From Methanobacteriota archaeon (GTDB lineage: Archaea > Thermoplasmatota > Thermoplasmata > UBA10834), in NCBI GenBank assembly GCA_020347645.1, contig CP070736.1:253144-317143 (forward strand): a DNA stretch of 64,000 nucleotides, read 5' to 3'. The position numbers and the translations under genes are program-made. A model generated the notes under the pieces. It had not been told where the DNA came from. It did no database searches and saw only the letters and a list, made by a program, of their open reading frames with translations. Of the stretch, positions 34,627 to 42,915 are shown in pieces (position 1 is the first letter of the stretch; the number at the start of each line of letters is the position of its first letter).

Positions 34627-34839
34627 CTACTTCTTCTTCTTTTTCTTGGTGGCTTTCTTCTTAGCTGGCTTCTTCTTGGCAGTCTTCTTCTTCGCTGGCT
34701 TCTTCTTGGCGGGCTTCTTCTTGGCTGCCTTCTTCTTAGCCGGCTTCTTCTTGGCTGCCTTCTTCTTGGCGGGCTTCCTAGCCGCCTTCTTCTTTGTCGC
34801 CTTCTTCTTTGTCTTCTTGCCACACTTTCCGCAAGACAT
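34627..34839 (-). CDS. 70-aa lysine-rich repeat protein with Cys-x2-Cys N-terminus
   Basis: After MSCGKCGKKTKKK the protein is only Lys, Ala, Pro with few Thr and Arg, in about eight runs of the type AAKKKPAKKK. It is extremely basic, like histone H1 C-terminal tails, and is expected to bind DNA or RNA without specific fold. The CGKCG start could bind metal or form half a zinc site. GGAGG before the ATG supports translation. The DNA itself repeats with a 15-base or 30-base period, which could expand or contract by slippage. A similar tail closes the zinc-ribbon protein at 24284-25015. Confidence 0.8.
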   Translation of the reverse strand: MSCGKCGKKTKKKATKKKAARKPAKKKAAKKKPAKKKAAKKKPAKKKPAKKKTAKKKPAKKKATKKKKKK

Positions 34840-35149
34840 TTGGTTTTTCCTCCTGTTGCGTTACTTCACGAATCTATCAGGCTGTTTCGGCGCAAGGTTA
34901 CCGCGATGCATCGTCCCATCCGATGCAGTTTGTGCAGTCGATGAGAGGTTTTTTGATGCATCCTCGATTATGTAAATGCATTTGTATAATAAGTTTCTTT
35001 TGATTCGTTTTCGCAAATTGATATTTGCAGAGCACATGCGGAAACCATCGCGGAAACCGGATACGCTCACCCAATCCGACATATCTGTGAAAAGCTTTTT
35101 TAGATTCGCGTTGCATACATAGCCTTGGAATATACGGAAGTGAAGTGAC
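34840..35149. other. 310-base region upstream of two divergent genes
   Basis: No supported gene. It holds the ribosome site and leader of the lysine-rich gene; a TATA-like CTTATTATAC on its strand lies at about 34985-34995, which would give a leader near 120 bases. That leader repeats the hexamer GATGCA or its complement four times (34903-34965). On the other side, AGCTTTTTTAG near 35091 and GGAATATACGG near 35129 lie before the GTPase gene. Confidence 0.55.
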
Positions 35150-35689
35150 TTGCCTCAAGGAGGAGATTCGCGCAAGCTGAAGATATGTCTAGTGGGAGAC
35201 GTGGGCGTCGGGAAGACGAGTCTCATCAGGAGATATGTCTTGGACGTCTTCGACGACAAGTACATCGCAACAATCGGTACCAAAGTGACAAAGAAGGACG
35301 TCCAGGTAAGGAACCCCAAGACCGAGAATTCTGAGAGCATCACCCTCCTGGTATGGGACATTATGGGTCAGCCAAGCTTCCGCGAGGTACTGCGGGAAGC
35401 ATATTTCTACGGTGCTCAAGGTGCCATCGCAGTCTGCGATGTCACAAGCAGGGAAAGCCTGAACGAGCTTCGCTATTGGCTGAAAGCGATGACCGCGACG
35501 ACGGGTGAAATACCGGTGGTCTTCCTCGGCAATAAATGCGACCTCAAAGAGGAGACACGGATAACGATTGAAGATCTCGAAGTATTCGCGAAGAAGCACG
35601 ACGCGAAAGCTATGTACACCTCAGCAAGGACGGGACACAATGTCGAGCAGGCCTTTGCGACTCTAGTTGATGATATGCTCGCACGGTGA
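35150..35689 (+). CDS. Ras/Rab-like small GTPase
   Basis: A 179-residue GTP-binding protein. All five G motifs are present: GDVGVGKTS (P loop), the switch I threonine in YIATIGTKV, WDIMGQ (switch II DxxG with the Q), NKCD and YTSA. Small Rab-like GTPases occur in many archaea; none here has a C-terminal cysteine for lipid attachment. The start is TTG at 35150; weak TATA and ribosome signals leave it slightly unsure. No GAP- or roadblock-type partner is adjacent. Confidence 0.92.
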   Translation: MPQGGDSRKLKICLVGDVGVGKTSLIRRYVLDVFDDKYIATIGTKVTKKDVQVRNPKTENSESITLLVWDIMGQPSFREVLREAYFYGAQGAIAVCDVTSRESLNELRYWLKAMTATTGEIPVVFLGNKCDLKEETRITIEDLEVFAKKHDAKAMYTSARTGHNVEQAFATLVDDMLAR

Positions 35690-35761
35690 ACTCGAACATG
35701 CAAATCGATTCCGACAAACCTTCTCAATCATGAAACGCTCTTCCGTCAATGAAGTATTGTT

Positions 35762-37342
35762 GTGATGCAGATGGATGCGAGATGCGCTGACGGGGTGTAT
35801 TACAATGGAAGGGTTGTGACCTTCGCTCCTGGAAGAAAGGTCGTGCACGCCATCGCCGTCGCAGATGGCAGGATAATCGCCGTCGGGTCTGACGCTGAAA
35901 TCCGTAGATCCGCGCCGAGAGGATCTGAGAAGACCGATCTCGGGGGAAAGACTGTCGTTCCTGGCTTCATCGACAGCCACACTCATTTCATTCAGATGGG
36001 CGTTGACGCCATGAGCGTGGATCTGTTTGACACGAAATCGATGGAGGAGGCTCTAGGATTGTTGAGGACTGCTGCCAATCGCAGACCTGACGGAGAATGG
36101 GTTGTGGGCACCAACTACAGAGACAACAACTGGATCAACGGGAGGTTCATCACACGGGAGGATTTGGACGCCTATTGCCCCGACCATCCCACTGTCGTCC
36201 ACAGGATATGCGGTCACCTATCTTCCGTTAACTCGAAGGGTATCGACGCCGCATCTATCACATCGGATACTCCCGGCGCCGAGACCGATTCGTCAGGCGA
36301 ACTCACAGGTATCGTGACTGAGGCGGGAGTCGAAGTCTTGAGAACAATGACTGCTCCGAACGCTCGGGAGAAGACGAAGGGACTCCGTCTCGCGACAAAG
36401 AAGGCCCATTCCTTAGGAGTCACTTCAATTCATGACAACGGTGCGTCCGGAGACTTCAGCATATATCGCGAGGCAGAACGCATGAATAGGCTGAAGGTGA
36501 GGGTATGGTTTAACACGCCCTCTGCGAACTTGAACTCGATGACTTCGCTTGGCATGACAAGCGGAGTGGGATCCGAAGTGCTAAAATTCGGGGGCGTCAA
36601 GATATTCTGCGATGGCGCGTTGGGAGCACGGACTGCAGCCGTCTCCGAACCGTTCGCCGACGACCGAACCTGCCGTGGAGTGTTGATTCATTCAAAGGAA
36701 GACATGAAAGAAATGACCCGAGAGGCGAACAATGCCGCCATTCAACTTGTTATCCACGCCATAGGTGACGTGGGTATAGAGGTAGCCCTCGCTTCCATAG
36801 AAGACGCCCTGCGACAGAATAGGCGCAAGAATCATCGTCATAGGATAGAGCACCTCGAACTTCCATCGCAGAGTCACATCAGGAGGATGAGGAGGCATGG
36901 CGTGATAGCCTCGATGCAGCCCAATTTCATCGGTGAGTGGAGTGGCATTGATAGCATGTACGTCGAGCGGCTAGGACAGAAGAGAGCCAGCAGAAACAAC
37001 CCGCTCAGGGAGATACTAGATGCGAAGGTGAAGCTAGCGTTCGGATCGGATTGCATGCCGCTCTCACCCCTGTACGGCATAAGATCGGCGGTGAACGCGA
37101 CTTACCCGTCTCAGCGGATATCGGTAGAGGAGGCCTTTCTGAGCTACACACGCGACGCCGCGTATGCTTCCTTCGAGGAGGATATGAAGGGGACCATAGC
37201 CGTCGGCAAGCTAGCCGATTTCGTGGTCCTATCCAACGATCCTTTCAAAGAAAGGAATGCCCTTGGCTCCATCTACGTCGCGAAAACGGTTTTTGGCGGT
37301 GAAGTCGTGTTCGACCAGGCGAACCTGAGAAAGCGTAAGTAG
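35762..37342 (+). CDS. Amidohydrolase of the YtcJ/amidohydrolase-3 family
   Basis: A 526-residue metal-dependent hydrolase. Family marks are GFIDSHTHFIQMG, KIFCDGALGARTA, HAIGDVG, HRIEHLE and the late aspartate in FGSDCMPLSP. Members split amide or formamide bonds in many compounds; substrate is unknown. It starts with GTG at 35762 (ATGs at 35765 and 35771 are equally possible) 72 bases after the GTPase stop. Convergent with the CBS pair, with 163 bases between that hold nothing clear. Confidence 0.9.
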   Translation: MMQMDARCADGVYYNGRVVTFAPGRKVVHAIAVADGRIIAVGSDAEIRRSAPRGSEKTDLGGKTVVPGFIDSHTHFIQMGVDAMSVDLFDTKSMEEALGLLRTAANRRPDGEWVVGTNYRDNNWINGRFITREDLDAYCPDHPTVVHRICGHLSSVNSKGIDAASITSDTPGAETDSSGELTGIVTEAGVEVLRTMTAPNAREKTKGLRLATKKAHSLGVTSIHDNGASGDFSIYREAERMNRLKVRVWFNTPSANLNSMTSLGMTSGVGSEVLKFGGVKIFCDGALGARTAAVSEPFADDRTCRGVLIHSKEDMKEMTREANNAAIQLVIHAIGDVGIEVALASIEDALRQNRRKNHRHRIEHLELPSQSHIRRMRRHGVIASMQPNFIGEWSGIDSMYVERLGQKRASRNNPLREILDAKVKLAFGSDCMPLSPLYGIRSAVNATYPSQRISVEEAFLSYTRDAAYASFEEDMKGTIAVGKLADFVVLSNDPFKERNALGSIYVAKTVFGGEVVFDQANLRKRK

Positions 37343-37505
37343 ATGATTATTCATCAGACCACCCGATCTATAGACTGAGCATTCTGTCCCAAATCCGTTG
37401 GCTATCCGAGATGGCCTATTGAATGTGAAGTGCCCTCTCAGTCAACGGAGGCGATGATCAAATGCCTGCTTCGTGTAGAACGGGTCCAATGTGGTTGATT
37501 CGGGG

Positions 37506-37952
37506 CTAGCAGGTCGCAAACTCGATTCCCTGGTCGATCTTTGTCCGTCTCATCGCGTGGTAGATTCCATCTAGAAGGCAAGACTCGGTAACATAGCCGT
37601 AGAAATCGCCTTTCTCAAACACGGCAATGGTACCCACCTTCGAGTTGGCCATGGCATTCGCGACCCAACGAAGATCGAGAGAGAGGTTCGTGAGCAGAAC
37701 CAGGGGTTTTGACATAAATTCCTTCACCTTGACCTTAGCTGGGTCCTTTCCCTCGGCGATGACCTTCGATATGATGTCCCTCTTCGTCAGAATGCCGTAC
37801 GCATCGTTCTTGTTGCTCCTTGGAACGAGTATCGAGTAACAGTTTGCCTCTATCATCTTCTTCATAGCATCCATAATGGTGGCGTCAGGGGGAACCATTG
37901 GCAGCTCAAAGGTTCTGACGATATCTCTGAGTGTTAGCTTGCCGGCCTCCAT
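37506..37952 (-). CDS. Two-CBS-domain protein (second of a pair)
   Basis: A 148-residue protein of two CBS motifs (about 5-65 and 78-140). CBS pairs bind adenine nucleotides such as AMP or ATP and act as energy sensors. Blocks PDATIMDAMKKMIEANCYSILV and GILTKRDIISKV mark the first. It is a paralogue of the next protein upstream, whose stop overlaps its ATG by one base; the two would form a Bateman heterodimer. Confidence 0.9.
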   Translation of the reverse strand: MEAGKLTLRDIVRTFELPMVPPDATIMDAMKKMIEANCYSILVPRSNKNDAYGILTKRDIISKVIAEGKDPAKVKVKEFMSKPLVLLTNLSLDLRWVANAMANSKVGTIAVFEKGDFYGYVTESCLLDGIYHAMRRTKIDQGIEFATC

Positions 37953-38368
37953 CAGTCTTCCCCCACCTCGCCTTCGCGTGCGTCGTTTGCGGCAATCGCC
38001 TTGAGTATGTCTACGTCGGACACCGATCCAAGGAAGTTCTCTCCCTCAAATACCATTATTACGGATACGTTCTCGTTTGCCATCTTTTTCGCGACCCAGC
38101 GTATGTCGAGGTCTAGATTGTGCATTACCATGACCGGTTTGTGCGCACACTCTAAGGCAGCCATAGTCGACAAGGGTTTGCCTTCAGCTATAGGTCTCAA
38201 CACAATGTCCCGACGGTTGATGATTCCATACGCGTCGCCAGCTTCCGCCCTATCAACCATTACGAAATCCGTCTTGTTTTCCACCAATGCCACAAGCGCG
38301 TCAGCTGCGGTGGCGTCCGGCGGTATCCGGACAGGCCGCGAGCCGTTCACGACATCCCTCAGCTCCAT
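37952..38368 (-). CDS. Two-CBS-domain protein (first of a pair)
   Basis: A 138-residue protein of two CBS motifs: PDATAADALVALVENKTDFVMV with GIINRRDIVLRP, and DIRWVAKKMANENVSVIMV. Similar in length and order to the following gene (both have DxRWVA in the second motif), so the pair arose by tandem duplication. Its stop shares one base with the next ATG. It is divergent from the acyl-CoA synthetase gene and could sense nucleotides for it, which is inference. Confidence 0.9.
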   Translation of the reverse strand: MELRDVVNGSRPVRIPPDATAADALVALVENKTDFVMVDRAEAGDAYGIINRRDIVLRPIAEGKPLSTMAALECAHKPVMVMHNLDLDIRWVAKKMANENVSVIMVFEGENFLGSVSDVDILKAIAANDAREGEVGED

Positions 38369-38511
38369 CTATCTACTCAGCTCCCCACTATTGACTCCGT
38401 AAATGCTGCACTCCGTATTTTAACATTCCCGGTTGCCACTAGACCTATGGTCGCTGTCTTTGAGTCTTGAGCTATCGTACAAATAGAATAGAATATTACT
38501 GAACCAAAGCA

Positions 38512-39912
38512 ATGTCTCTTCGCATGAGCCGTCTCATCGATCCTCTATTGCGACCTTCCTCTATTGCGCTTATTGGAGCATCGGCCAAGCCGGGCAAGAT
38601 CGGCAATATCGTCATGAGAAATCTCACAGCAGGGGGTCACAGACTCTATGCAGTCAACCCTAACGAAGAAGAGATACTCGGGAGGAGATGCTACGGCTCA
38701 ATTTCGGAAATACCGAACTCCGTCGACATGGCAGTGATCGTGCTCCCCAGCCACAAGTCTGTCGAGGCGACCCGCGATTGCGCTCTCAAAGGGGTTGGAG
38801 TTGTTGTTGTCAGCTCTTCTGGTTTCGCTGAGAGCGGTGAAGACGGACGAAGGCTGGAGAGCGCGCTACTTGAGGCGGTCAACGGTACAGACACCCGCAT
38901 ACTCGGCCCCAATACTATGGGTGTTTATGTCCCCTCGGCGTCGCTTGACACTTTGTTTATCTCACCGGAGAGAGGGCCCAGGCCGAGAGCGGGCGGCGTT
39001 GCGATGATATCTCAAAGCGGCGCAGTGGCAGTATCTTTTCTTGGCATGGCAGAAGAGACCGGATTGGGCGTTTCGGCTTGCGTATGCGTGGGCAACAAGT
39101 GCGACATCAATGAGCTGGAACTAATCGAGCACTTCGGGAACGACCCTGAAACCAGGTGCATCTCGATGTATTTGGAGTCATTCTCGGACGGAAGACGTTT
39201 TGTCGAGCTGTCGAGAGAAGTGTCATTGAAGAAGCCCATGGTCATTTTAAAGTCTGGAAGGACCCAGGCGGGTGCTAGAGCAGCGAATTCTCATACGGGG
39301 GCAGTTGCTGCCTCGTCTGATCTTGCAGTCAAAGGCGCACTCAGACAGGCAGGGGTTGCACGAGCGTCTGAGGAGGTCTCTCTCATCGATATGTCCAAGG
39401 CGTTCTCATTGGCGGACCACATTCGAGGAGGACGGATCTGTGTGGTCGCGAGCGCTGGCGGATTCGGGGTGATAGCGACCGATCTTATAGAGTCGGAGAA
39501 CTCAGCACCCTCGCTAAGAATGGCAAGGCTCTCCAAGGAGACGAAATCAGCCCTCGAAGAGATACTTCCTTCATTCACCTCCGTCCAGAATCCCGTAGAC
39601 CTGACGGCGGAGGTATCTGACCAAATGTATGACGAAGTATTGGGTGCGCTCCAGACCGACCCCGGAGTCGATGCGATTATGATGTCTTTGGAACTGCAGC
39701 CGCCGAACGTCACTCGCCAACTCGTCAAGATCGCTGCTGAGAGGTCATCTGGTCAAATCCCCATCATAGCCAGCGTGTTCGCCAGAGATGCGACATCTGT
39801 CTTGAGAGAGGCAACGGTTACAGGACTGGTCGCCGTGCCAACCCTGGACAGGTGCGTGCGATTGCTGAACGCTTTGGCAGAGAGAGGGCTGCGCCTGCGC
39901 AGAGAGAATTAG
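38512..39912 (+). CDS. ADP-forming acetate/acyl-CoA synthetase, alpha subunit
   Basis: Converts acyl-CoA, ADP and phosphate to acid, CoA and ATP, the energy-yielding step of archaeal peptide and sugar fermentation. The 466-residue protein has the CoA-binding domain (IALIGASAKPGKIGNIVMRNL), the succinyl-CoA-synthetase-like part (MISQSGAVAVSF) and the phosphohistidine loop AANSHTGAVAAS. The ATP-grasp beta subunit is missing: length matches the archaeal two-subunit type, and no beta gene is near. A TATA-like AGAATATTAC lies about 38489-38498; ATG at 38512 or 38524. Confidence 0.92.
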   Translation: MSLRMSRLIDPLLRPSSIALIGASAKPGKIGNIVMRNLTAGGHRLYAVNPNEEEILGRRCYGSISEIPNSVDMAVIVLPSHKSVEATRDCALKGVGVVVVSSSGFAESGEDGRRLESALLEAVNGTDTRILGPNTMGVYVPSASLDTLFISPERGPRPRAGGVAMISQSGAVAVSFLGMAEETGLGVSACVCVGNKCDINELELIEHFGNDPETRCISMYLESFSDGRRFVELSREVSLKKPMVILKSGRTQAGARAANSHTGAVAASSDLAVKGALRQAGVARASEEVSLIDMSKAFSLADHIRGGRICVVASAGGFGVIATDLIESENSAPSLRMARLSKETKSALEEILPSFTSVQNPVDLTAEVSDQMYDEVLGALQTDPGVDAIMMSLELQPPNVTRQLVKIAAERSSGQIPIIASVFARDATSVLREATVTGLVAVPTLDRCVRLLNALAERGLRLRREN

Positions 39913-39917
39913 CTGTG

Positions 39918-39975
39918 GTGTTTGAAAGGCCCGCCGCTCATTGCTTATCCTTGGGTGGGCGGGGTTTCCAAACAC
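39918..39975. terminator. Long imperfect hairpin between convergent genes
   Basis: GTGTTTG-AAA (39918-39927) pairs with TTT-C-CAAACAC (39965-39975, one bulged C), and CCCGCC (39930-39935) pairs with GGCGGG (39958-39963), with a 22-base loop. It lies between the stop of the acyl-CoA synthetase gene (39912) and that of the minus-strand zinc ribbon (39998), so it can serve both as a transcript end or barrier. Confidence 0.55.
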
Positions 39976-39997
39976 GGAGTTTGCATAGGCATTACGC

Positions 39998-40147
39998 CTA
40001 TCCGCCGATTCTGAACACTTTGGTGCCACACTTTGGGCAAGAGCCCTTCGTGGCCGGCTTTCCATTCTTCAGTTTAACCTTCTTAGCATCCTTCATCTCG
40101 ACGGACTTCTTGCACTTCACACAGTAGGCCTTGACCAAGTTTCCCAC
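39998..40147 (-). CDS. DUF5679-type zinc-ribbon protein, 49 aa
   Basis: A small protein, too short for most gene finders. It contains VKAYCVKCKKSVEMKDAK and KGSCPKCGTKVFRIGG; these two CxxC pairs and the spacing match DUF5679, a small zinc ribbon found in many bacteria and archaea, with unknown role. It starts with GTG at 40147; a TATA element (TAATTTATATTAG on the minus strand, 40168-40180) lies 21-33 bases upstream, giving a leaderless mRNA. Confidence 0.85.
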   Translation of the reverse strand: MGNLVKAYCVKCKKSVEMKDAKKVKLKNGKPATKGSCPKCGTKVFRIGG

Positions 40148-40910
40148 CAATCCTGTATCGTGTTGCACTAATATAAATTACCATCACCTGTTCGAGGAGC
40201 GAAAAGGCCGCTAAGTGGCCAAGGCGGCGGATGCCACCGCAAGAATTCGTAGATGGTAGAGCGTCGTTTGATGTCTATGAAAAGGGTTGGGTAAGGGGTT
40301 TGAGCCGGGACATCCCGTCCCAGATAAGTCGATGAACGATTCAGCTGGACTCTGGAATCCCTCCCATTGCGCGGGAATTACTCCATCCATCTGCCATTCG
40401 CGAACGACTTCAGGACCGCCCTGTTCTTCCTAGAGACGGTCGGGAGCGTCTTCAGCAGCTGTGATTGCTTGACATTACTCCAGATTCTGTTCGGATTCAC
40501 TATTTTACACCTCCTCAAAAGCGAAGTTCTGGCGGCTTTCGCATCAAATGCAGGCTGTGCCAGATACCTAATCGCGCGCTCTTGCTGTCCCTGGGTCAAA
40601 GGGGGAAGAACTCTCAGGGGCTAGCTTCATTTCGAGCATTGCGATCGTATCATCCTATGTTCGAGGTCTATATCATGGTTTTGATGATACTCACGGATAG
40701 CATATGCCTATATTTATAATATTAATTATTTGATTTGAGGACAGCGTCTGCGAGCATCCTCTACGGAATTCTTTTGGCCTTGCCAGCATTTAATATAACG
40801 AAAAAATACTTATTCTTCTATTTATAATTTATAATTGATATAGAAATAGATATACATGTGGACTTTGCCCAAGTCTCTCCGTCGTTGTTCGCCCGGACAC
40901 GACCTTCGAA
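40148..40910. other. 763-base gene-poor stretch
   Basis: The longest region without a clear gene. The right part (about 40640-40860) is very AT-rich, with runs such as TATATTTATAATATTAATTA. The left part is GC-balanced and holds a doubtful 73-codon minus-strand frame (40378-40599). GCTAAGTGGCCAAGGC near 40211 looks briefly like a tRNA D-arm, but no tRNA can be completed. It could be a remnant of a decayed gene or mobile element. Confidence 0.5.
40378..40599 (-). CDS. Doubtful small ORF, possibly a gene fragment
   Basis: A 73-codon frame from TTG, with basic, soluble content (RTSLLRRCKIVNPNRIW, VSRKNRAVLKSFANGRWM). Its composition is protein-like, better than the opposite frame, yet no start signal or family is seen and a stop lies just upstream. 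It may be the tail of a lost gene. Confidence 0.3.
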   Translation of the reverse strand: MTQGQQERAIRYLAQPAFDAKAARTSLLRRCKIVNPNRIWSNVKQSQLLKTLPTVSRKNRAVLKSFANGRWME

Positions 40911-41018
40911 CTAACCGGTCAGGGCAAGTAGTATGCCGATTGCGGCGAATGCGGCCATGATTATGATGAAAAGAAAGACCACCGCTTTGCGTTGTATCAT
41001 GTTCATCGCCAATATCAT
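40911..41018 (-). CDS. Small single-helix membrane protein, 35 aa
   Basis: Starts MILAMNMIQRKAVVF and continues as a hydrophobic helix (FLFIIIMAAFAAIGILLALTG). GAGATGTG sits about six bases before the ATG at 41018; ATGs at 41006 and 41000 are possible too. It is divergent from the winged-helix/TerB gene, with a dyad between them. I do not recognise it. Confidence 0.5.
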   Translation of the reverse strand: MILAMNMIQRKAVVFLFIIIMAAFAAIGILLALTG

Positions 41019-41067
41019 CCGCACATCTCTTAAGGCTTTTCAGTGCGCGCCAAAAGGGCGAGTATCT

Positions 41068-41084
41068 CATATTCTCACAATATG
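41068..41084. promoter_or_regulatory. Dyad before winged-helix/TerB gene
   Basis: CATATT-CTCAC-AATATG, perfect 6-bp arms with a 5-base spacer, next to the TATA-like GCATATACTTATAG and 18 bases before the ATG. Its position suits an operator, perhaps for the winged-helix protein itself. Confidence 0.5.
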
Positions 41085-41101
41085 CATATACTTATAGAGT
41101 C

Positions 41102-41974
41102 ATGCGCAGAGACGTGGGTATCGCGGAGATATCGTCGGTGACCAGCAAGGACAGAATTCTTTTGTACCTGTCGGACTACACGCATGTCGCGGACAGATAC
41201 GAACTCCCTTCTGAACTCACGCAGGAATCGATAGCCAACAGTACCGGAATCCAGAGAAAGCATCTGCCTCAGTATCTGAAGGACCTGATATCGAGCAACC
41301 TGGTGGTCCAGAGGAAGGCGCACATAACGGGCATGAAGCAGCGCATGAACGGATACTACCTAAGCTCGGTCGGATACGCAAAGGCGGAGGAGCTGAGGCT
41401 GTCGCTGAGCAACATCATCGTTCCCGTTCGATTTGGAGATGAAGTTGTTGACATGCCTTTAGACAAGATCGACGAAGCAACATCCGCTCACATCACGTTC
41501 TGCGATATTGTCACCGAAGCCGTGATCAACGGTCGTCTCAACATGTCTTCCCTCGAGAGCGTGGAGGAAAGTCGGATAGAAGCCATCAAAGCCGAAGACG
41601 AGGCGACCGAAGCCTATAGGAGAGCTCTGGCAACGGCATGGAGGGATGGGAAGGTTACTGCGACGGAAAGGTTTCTCATCAACCAGCTAAAGGAGACCCT
41701 CCAAATACCCGAAGAGAAGCACCACTCCCTCGAATGTGATATACTGATGAAGCTCGCCGAGGACCATATGGAATTCAGGAGGATCTACAGGCATGTCCTC
41801 GAAATCGCGATGGCCGATGGCCATATAGAGGGCACCGAAGAAGAGATCCTGAAGACCCTCCGAAGGATGCTCAGAATATCTCGCGACGAGCATCAAACCC
41901 TTGTCGAAGAACTGAAGTCAGTGCTTTTCGGCCCGCTTGGGGAATCGGACAAGGGTTCCGCTCTGCAAGATTGA
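41102..41974 (+). CDS. Winged-helix protein with two TerB-like domains
   Basis: A 290-residue protein. Residues about 15-95 form a winged helix (PSELTQESIANSTGIQRKHL is the recognition part, followed by a wing with GYYLSSVGYAKAEEL). Residues about 185-280 hold two repeats of a TerB-like unit: YRRALATAWRDGKVTATERFLINQLKETL and YRHVLEIAMADGHIEGTEEEILKTLRRML; the DGK/DGH acidic loops could bind metal. It joins a DNA-binding domain to what looks like a sensor. ATG at 41102 is given; GTG at 41114 fits a TATA-based leaderless start better. Confidence 0.8.
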   Translation: MRRDVGIAEISSVTSKDRILLYLSDYTHVADRYELPSELTQESIANSTGIQRKHLPQYLKDLISSNLVVQRKAHITGMKQRMNGYYLSSVGYAKAEELRLSLSNIIVPVRFGDEVVDMPLDKIDEATSAHITFCDIVTEAVINGRLNMSSLESVEESRIEAIKAEDEATEAYRRALATAWRDGKVTATERFLINQLKETLQIPEEKHHSLECDILMKLAEDHMEFRRIYRHVLEIAMADGHIEGTEEEILKTLRRMLRISRDEHQTLVEELKSVLFGPLGESDKGSALQD

Positions 41975-41979
41975 CTCAT

Positions 41980-42885
41980 TCAGACCGATATAGCTGCCCT
42001 TCTATTGCCGGAAACCCCCTCCACAAACGCGAAACACATCCTGGGGGTGTTGTGGTGGGTGCCTACTCTGCCGTCGACATTGACCATAATCACGCCTCCA
42101 AGACCATCTACCCTGTCATTCAGGGTCGAGATAGCCTTCTCGCACGCTCCGTCAGGGTTCAACAAGCGCTCCTCGAAGTCGATTGCCGTCTTGGATAGGA
42201 TTACTGCCATGATCTGTTCACCCCAGCCTGTCGCTGAAGCAGCCCCGACTCGGTCATCCGCATATGCTCCGCACCCTATGATCGACGAATCGCCAACCCT
42301 GCCAGGATGTTTTCGTGGTATCCCCCCTGTGGAGGTTGCACAGGCGACATGCCCTTTCTCGTCCACGGCACATGCGCCTACAGTGTCCGTCTCTCCCGAG
42401 AAATGCTTTCTTGTTCTCAAAACTCCCGTTCTGACATATTCTCTGTAGTCTTCCAGCTCTCTGCCCACGAGGAGGGTTTCTACTGGACACCTCTCGAATC
42501 TCTGATCGTCGGCGTATCTCAGCGCGCCTTCTCCGACCAGCATGGAGTAGTCGGTTCTTTCCATGATTGATTTCGCAACCCGAACAGGGTTGCGGGTAGA
42601 CTGAATGGCTGCGACAGCGCCTGACCTCATGGATGTGCCGTCCATCACAATCGCATCCATCTCCACAGTGCCCATTTGGCTCAGAACCGAACCGACGCCG
42701 GCATTGAATGCGGAGTTGTCTTCCATCGAGGCAACGGCTTCCACAGCAGCTTCGACAGCGGTAGCTCCTGACACTAACAAATCATAACCTGTCTCCGCTG
42801 CGGATTCGCATCCGCTGATGCTAGTCTGTACCAAAGAATCTGGTATGTTCCAGGCCCCGCCATGCACGATAATAGAGGGCTTCAT
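41980..42885 (-). CDS. Isoaspartyl peptidase / L-asparaginase (Ntn hydrolase)
   Basis: Hydrolyses isoaspartyl dipeptides and asparagine after cutting itself into two chains. IIVHGGAWNIP opens the protein; GVGSVLSQMGTVEMDA is the alpha-chain motif; the nucleophile is the threonine of GETDTVGACAVDEKGHVA, and TGGIPRKHPGRVGDSSIIG forms the substrate loop. Length 301 is typical. It converges with the TerB gene, five bases apart. The next upstream gene on its strand, the EF-Tu-like one, is 30 bases away, so they may be cotranscribed. Confidence 0.94.
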   Translation of the reverse strand: MKPSIIVHGGAWNIPDSLVQTSISGCESAAETGYDLLVSGATAVEAAVEAVASMEDNSAFNAGVGSVLSQMGTVEMDAIVMDGTSMRSGAVAAIQSTRNPVRVAKSIMERTDYSMLVGEGALRYADDQRFERCPVETLLVGRELEDYREYVRTGVLRTRKHFSGETDTVGACAVDEKGHVACATSTGGIPRKHPGRVGDSSIIGCGAYADDRVGAASATGWGEQIMAVILSKTAIDFEERLLNPDGACEKAISTLNDRVDGLGGVIMVNVDGRVGTHHNTPRMCFAFVEGVSGNRRAAISV

Positions 42886-42915
42886 GGGACAGAGACCTCT
42901 CGAGGAATCTGTCGC

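Noticed and set aside
34630-34800. Short-period repeat that might be a CRISPR or satellite array
   Set aside because: The repeats are codon runs for AAKKKPAKKK within a translated gene; no unique spacers are present.
40200-40270. tRNA-like string (GCTAAGTGGCCAAGGCGGCG)
   Set aside because: No T arm, no seven-base anticodon loop and no acceptor pairing can be completed.
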